Positions 5,598 through 8,021 of a stretch of 8,021 bases of DNA are shown in pieces. This DNA is from Acidobacteriaceae bacterium (lineage in GTDB: Bacteria; Acidobacteriota; Terriglobia; Terriglobales; Acidobacteriaceae). The notes below the pieces were generated by a model. That model did no database searches. It was not told the origin of the DNA and worked only from the letters and a program-made list of their open reading frames with translations. How positions within the stretch are numbered: position 1 is the first letter of the stretch; each line of letters starts with the position of its first letter. A program made the position numbers and the translations under genes. The stretch covers positions 1-8,021 of the forward strand of contig JASHUR010000265.1 in NCBI GenBank assembly GCA_030039895.1, given 5' to 3'.

Positions 5598-5626
5598 GGT
5601 CACGGTTGCATATTGCCGCAATGACC
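5598..5626 (+). promoter_or_regulatory. Candidate S6:S18 autoregulatory hairpin in the rpsF leader
   Basis: GGTCA (5598-5602) pairs with TGACC (5622-5626). Inside, TTGC (5606-5609) can pair with GCAA (5618-5621), or GCA/TGC can form a tighter tip. A CCG trinucleotide lies on the 3' side at 5616-5618. In E. coli, B. subtilis and other phyla the S6:S18 dimer binds a hairpin with an unpaired CCG in the rpsF leader that mimics its 16S rRNA site. Position (20 bases before the ATG) and the CCG fit. In the first fold, however, the G of CCG is paired, so the match to the known motif is partial. Confidence 0.4.
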
Positions 5627-5646
5627 AGAGAAGAGAGAAGCGAAGC

Positions 5647-6066
5647 ATGGAGCGTTTTTACGAAGTGATGTATATCGTCCGCCCGGATGTGGAGGACGCA
5701 GACGTGGACAAGCTGATCGCCGGCTTTGAGCAGACGGTGACCAACGGCGGCGGGCACGTGCGCTCGACCGAGAAGTTGGGCCGCCGCAAGCTGGCCTACA
5801 CGGTTCGCAAGTTCAACGACGGCAACTACGTGCTGATGACCATCGACGCCGACGGCAAGCTGGTTGCGGAGCTGGAGCGCCGCCTGCGCGTCTCTGAGCC
5901 GGTGATCAAGTTCATCACCGTGCGCATGGATGAGGAGCAGAAGCGCTTGGACAAGATCAAGGCCATTCGCGCGACACGCAAAAAGGTAAGCGCGCAGCCG
6001 GCTGCCCCGGCTGAAGAAGGGCACACGTCAGAAGCCGCGCCGGTAGCGGAAGCCGCCAGCGCCTGA
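5647..6066 (+). CDS. rpsF: Small-subunit ribosomal protein bS6
   Basis: A 139-residue protein of the 30S platform that binds 16S rRNA as a dimer with S18. The S6 ferredoxin-like fold is clear: first strand YEVMYIVRPD, helix VDKLIAGFEQTV, the LGRRKLAYTVRKFNDGNYVLM strands, helix KLVAELERRLRVSEPVIKF and strand FITVRM. About 40 extra residues form a Lys/Ala/Glu/Pro-rich tail (from about residue 98) that is probably disordered. E. coli S6 also has a variable acidic tail. The ATG is preceded by a purine-rich stretch (5626-5644) with only a weak GAGAG Shine-Dalgarno. It follows pth by 60 bp and is the first gene of the rpsF-rpsR-rplI set. No ssb or priB lies between rpsF and rpsR, unlike in Bacillus or E. 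coli. Confidence 0.95.
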   Translation: MERFYEVMYIVRPDVEDADVDKLIAGFEQTVTNGGGHVRSTEKLGRRKLAYTVRKFNDGNYVLMTIDADGKLVAELERRLRVSEPVIKFITVRMDEEQKRLDKIKAIRATRKKVSAQPAAPAEEGHTSEAAPVAEAASA

Positions 6067-6093
6067 GGCAAGCGGAAAGATTTTTGAGTTTGC

Positions 6094-6124
6094 GCCGCAG
6101 TCCGGAGCGATTCCGAGCAGCGGC
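6094..6124 (+). other. Weak two-stem structure between rpsF and rpsR
   Basis: GCCGC (6094-6098) can pair with GCGGC (6120-6124), enclosing CGGA/TCCG (6103-6106, 6112-6115) around a GCGAT loop. It lies 21 bases before the rpsR ATG and ends before the AAGGAA ribosome-binding site. No T-run follows. This 79-bp gap holds no gene. Short stems arise often in G+C-rich DNA, so significance is uncertain. Confidence 0.3.
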
Positions 6125-6145
6125 TGAAAAGGAAAAGGAAATCGT

Positions 6146-6481
6146 ATGACTGAAGAAAGCACCTCTCAACGCGCTCCCGAAGGCGGAGCGCCGACATCAT
6201 CCGGCCCCCGCTCCGGCGGCCCTCGCTCCGGCGGAGCTGCGCAAGGCGGCCCGGGCGGGCGCAAGTTTTTCCGCCGCAAAAAGGTTTGCAAGTTCTGCAC
6301 TGAAAAAATTGACGCCATTCCCTACCGGGACGTGCGCCTGCTGCAGGGCTTTGTGGCCGAGCGCGGCAAGATTGTGCCCCGCCGGTTGACCGGCGTTTGC
6401 ACCACGCACCAGCGGCGGCTTACCCGCGCCATCAAGCAGGCGCGCAACATCGCGCTGCTGCCGTTCGCGGCCCGGTACTAA
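6146..6481 (+). CDS. rpsR: Small-subunit ribosomal protein bS18, zinc-ribbon form
   Basis: A 30S platform protein and partner of S6. The core (about residues 39-111) has the family sequence IDAIPYRDVRLLQGFV, followed by a PRRLTGVC segment and the TRAIKQARNIALLPF helix. Two metal-ligand pairs, C48-x2-C51 and C85-x2-H88, mark the 'C+' zinc-binding version found in part of bacteria; E. coli S18 lacks the full set. The protein has 111 residues against about 75 in E. coli. The excess is an N-terminal Ser/Gly/Pro/Arg tail containing an imperfect SGPR-SGGPR-SGG repeat (DNA 6200-6235, units of 12-15 bp), likely expanded by slippage. AGGA (6136-6139) lies six bases before the ATG, supporting this start and so the tail. 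It lies between rpsF and rplI. Confidence 0.95.
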   Translation: MTEESTSQRAPEGGAPTSSGPRSGGPRSGGAAQGGPGGRKFFRRKKVCKFCTEKIDAIPYRDVRLLQGFVAERGKIVPRRLTGVCTTHQRRLTRAIKQARNIALLPFAARY

Positions 6482-6534
6482 GCGGCCCGCTTTTGGAATT
6501 GAATGGACGCGTAATGGCGCCGTTCGAAAAATCC

Positions 6535-6566
6535 GCGCCTGAGTTGCGGCTGAGCCGCGCAGGCGC
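6535..6566 (+). promoter_or_regulatory. Strong two-tier hairpin between rpsR and rplI
   Basis: GCGCCTG (6535-6541) pairs perfectly with CAGGCGC (6560-6566). Inside, GCGGC (6546-6550) pairs with GCCGC (6554-6558) around a TGA triloop, leaving an asymmetric AGTT/G internal loop. The bases after it (CTTGCACACTGG) contain no T-run, so it is not a standard intrinsic terminator. It ends 21 bases before the rplI ATG and 10 bases before its GGAG. It may mark an RNA-processing or stability site, or tune L9 relative to S6/S18. Function is inferred. Confidence 0.5.
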
Positions 6567-6587
6567 CTTGCACACTGGAGAAGCATC

Positions 6588-7046
6588 ATGGAAGTGATTC
6601 TTAAGGAAGACGTCAACAACCTCGGCCATCGCGGTGACGTGGTGAAGGTGGCCGACGGCTACGGCCGCAATTACCTGCTACCGAAAAAGCTTGCCATGCA
6701 GGCGACGGCAGCCAATAAGGCAGTGATCGAACAGATGAAGGCTTCTGCGGTCCGCAAATCTGCCAAGGAAAAGGCCGAGGCGGAAGCGCTGGTGGGCCAA
6801 CTGAACAGCGTCGCTCTGGTTTTTGAGCGCAAGGTGGGCGAGCATGACCACCTGTTCGGATCGGTGACCTCGGCGGACATTGCCGCGCAGCTCGAGGCGA
6901 AGGGCTTTAACGTCGACCGCCGCAAGGTGCAGCTGGACGAGCCGCTGAAGCAGGTGGGCGAGTTCCACATTCCGGTCAAGCTGCACCGCGAAGTCACGGC
7001 ACACATAGCTGTGACGGTCAAGGCCGAAGAAGCAGCCGCAGTGTAG
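6588..7046 (+). CDS. rplI: Large-subunit ribosomal protein bL9
   Basis: A 152-residue elongated 23S-rRNA-binding protein at the base of the L1 stalk; loss in E. coli affects frame maintenance. The N domain (1 to about 50) carries the L9 signature: VILKEDVNNLGHRGDVVKV followed by DGYGRNYLLPKKLA. A long Ala/Lys/Glu connecting helix (about 45-78) follows, then the C domain with GEHDHLFGSVTSADIAAQL and VDRRKVQLDEPLKQVGEFHI. Length is close to the usual 149. GGAG (6577-6580) lies seven bases before the ATG. It is the last gene of the run and is followed 15 bases later by an intrinsic terminator. Confidence 0.97.
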   Translation: MEVILKEDVNNLGHRGDVVKVADGYGRNYLLPKKLAMQATAANKAVIEQMKASAVRKSAKEKAEAEALVGQLNSVALVFERKVGEHDHLFGSVTSADIAAQLEAKGFNVDRRKVQLDEPLKQVGEFHIPVKLHREVTAHIAVTVKAEEAAAV

Positions 7047-7061
7047 TTCAGGCTTCAAGCG

Positions 7062-7105
7062 AAGAGAGCGCAGCGCTGTCAGCAGAGATGGCGCTGCGCT
7101 TTTTT
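7062..7105 (+). terminator. Rho-independent terminator after rplI
   Basis: AGCGCAGCGC (7067-7076) pairs perfectly with GCGCTGCGCT (7091-7100) around a 14-base loop, followed by a run of six T (7100-7105). Purines at 7062-7066 can pair with the T-run to extend the stem. It ends the plus-strand ribosomal operon and separates it from the secreted hydrolase gene. Confidence 0.92.
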
Positions 7106-7194
7106 GCGCGAAGGTGCGGGCAGTGCGCCCGGCTGGTTTTCGCCCGAGCGCGGGGGAAGGGCAAGCGGTTACACTGTTGCTGCTCATTCAATGC

Positions 7195-7200
7195 TGGAGG
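7195..7200 (+). promoter_or_regulatory. Ribosome-binding site of the secreted hydrolase gene
   Basis: TGGAGG lies six bases before the ATG at 7207, a near-ideal Shine-Dalgarno. It fixes the start directly ahead of a signal peptide. Upstream, TACACT (7170-7175) could be a -10 box, but no convincing -35 stands at 16-18 bases, so I do not call a promoter. Confidence 0.75.
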
Positions 7201-7206
7201 CGCGCG

Positions 7207-8021
7207 ATGGCTGGATTGCTGACGGGGCGAAGACTCAACTCATTTCTGAAAACGCTGTTTGTGCTGCCGGTAATGGCTGCGTGGTGTGCGATTGCCGTGG
7301 CGCAGATGGGCAATCCCGCGAACGGGCCGACGAAGATTCCCAATGACCAGCTCGATCCCACGCGGAACATCCAGACGCCCGTGCTGGAGTCGTCGATTCA
7401 CACTCCGCTGCCCGAGCAGTACATCTGGACAAAGGAAGACGCGGTTGCGGAGGACCCCGCTGCGCGGCGTCCGTGGCAGTGGAGCGACGACCTCGCGCCA
7501 CACTACTTTCGCAGATCGTTTGAGCTGAGCGCCGTACCCGAGCACGCCACGCTTTATGTGGCCGGGCCGCGCTCGGCGGAGATTTATCTGAATGGGCGCG
7601 AGGTTGGGAGCTATCAACTGAACCTCGACTTCCCGATGGGCATTCGCGTGTATGCGTGCGATGTGACTGCGGCGCTGCGAGCGGGCAGGAACGTGCTGGC
7701 CATTGAGGCGGTGCGCGGGCCCAATACCGGCAGCGGGTCAGAGAGCCGGGAAAGCATTCAGCAGACGCGCGGCGAAGTGCTGGTGGCGAAGATTGTGCCG
7801 GCCGGGCGCGGCATTGTGGCGGCCCCGCTGGTGATTTCTAACGGTGAGTGGAAGGCATCGACGCGCGCTGCCACGGGTTGGGAAGGCGCGGATTTCGATG
7901 ACAGTGCATGGGAGAACGCCGACAGCCTGGGCGGTGTTGAGAGCTCGATCGAGTTCTTCCAGTGGAACGCGGACGCCGGGATGTATGACTGGCCCGGCTA
8001 CGACGGCATTTCGCCGTTTCT
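7207..8021 (+). CDS. Secreted glycoside hydrolase, probably alpha-L-rhamnosidase-like (N-terminal part, runs off window)
   Basis: The frame is open for 271 codons to the window end. Residues 1-32 form a Sec-type signal peptide: basic GRR near the start, a hydrophobic core LFVLPVMAAWCAIA and an AVA-Q cleavage site after A32. The exported protein begins with a polar linker. A beta-sandwich region of the galactose-binding type follows, with HYFRRSFELS (99-108), EIYLNGREVG (125-134) and CDVTAALRAGRNVLAIEAV (151-169). A second segment has a GWEGADFDDSAWENA motif (about 225-240), typical of carbohydrate-binding domains in GH78 rhamnosidases and GH2 enzymes, then a Trp/Tyr-rich stretch. The catalytic domain lies outside the window, so the sugar specificity is unproven. 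A role in plant polysaccharide or glycoside breakdown in the periplasm or outside is inferred. It is not part of the ribosomal operon, being downstream of a terminator. Confidence 0.7.
   Translation, partial: MAGLLTGRRLNSFLKTLFVLPVMAAWCAIAVAQMGNPANGPTKIPNDQLDPTRNIQTPVLESSIHTPLPEQYIWTKEDAVAEDPAARRPWQWSDDLAPHYFRRSFELSAVPEHATLYVAGPRSAEIYLNGREVGSYQLNLDFPMGIRVYACDVTAALRAGRNVLAIEAVRGPNTGSGSESRESIQQTRGEVLVAKIVPAGRGIVAAPLVISNGEWKASTRAATGWEGADFDDSAWENADSLGGVESSIEFFQWNADAGMYDWPGYDGISPF

Noticed and set aside
7117..7154. Second terminator or operator after rplI
   Set aside because: Short stems CGGGC/GCCCG and CCCG/CGGG exist, but loops are small, stems are 4-5 bp and only four T follow; these are expected by chance in G+C-rich DNA.
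7207..7302. Tat or lipoprotein signal on the hydrolase
   Set aside because: The arginine pair lacks the S/T-RR-x-FLK spacing, and the AAWC site is not a lipobox; a standard Sec signal with AVA-Q fits better.

Overview
The window is mostly a bacterial housekeeping block, G+C-rich by eye. It fits a Gram-negative soil bacterium. The gene content, the alanine- and glutamate-rich tails on ribosomal proteins, and the long IspE suggest Acidobacteriota (Terriglobia / Acidobacteriaceae-like). That placement is an inference from style and was not tested by a database search.

Layout. Positions 1-867 hold the 3' part of fabF (fatty-acid elongation), entering from the left edge. A two-gene minus-strand toxin-antitoxin module (RHH/CopG antitoxin, then ParE/RelE toxin) meets fabF tail to tail with one base between the stop codons. 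Its promoter at 1426-1455 carries a perfect inverted repeat and seems to start transcription at the antitoxin ATG. From 1634 to 7046 all genes run on the plus strand: ispE (isoprenoid precursor synthesis), tRNA-Gln(TTG), prs (PRPP synthase), rplY (L25/CTC), pth (peptidyl-tRNA hydrolase), rpsF (S6), rpsR (S18) and rplI (L9). A strong intrinsic terminator at 7062-7105 closes this run. After it a separate gene begins at 7207 and leaves the window: a secreted protein with a carbohydrate-binding-like fold, probably a glycoside hydrolase of the alpha-L-rhamnosidase type.

How the genes relate. The order ispE - tRNA-Gln - prs - rplY - pth is also known from proteobacteria such as Pseudomonas, and rpsF - rpsR - rplI is a classic ribosomal operon. 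Joined here, they link nucleotide and isoprenoid precursors to translation. No terminator-like signal is visible between ispE and rplI, so read-through is plausible.

Most unusual content. The noncoding DNA is richer than the genes. A 44-bp perfect direct repeat places a broken 5' half of the tRNA-Gln gene 106 bp upstream of the intact gene. Two strong hairpins plus a third weaker one with the same loop lie between the tRNA and prs. A hairpin with a CCG trinucleotide sits in the rpsF leader, where S6:S18 autoregulation sites occur in other bacteria. A two-tier hairpin separates rpsR and rplI. PRPP synthase carries an extra charged N-terminal tail of about 68 residues. I see no CRISPR array, insertion sequence or clearly new defence system.
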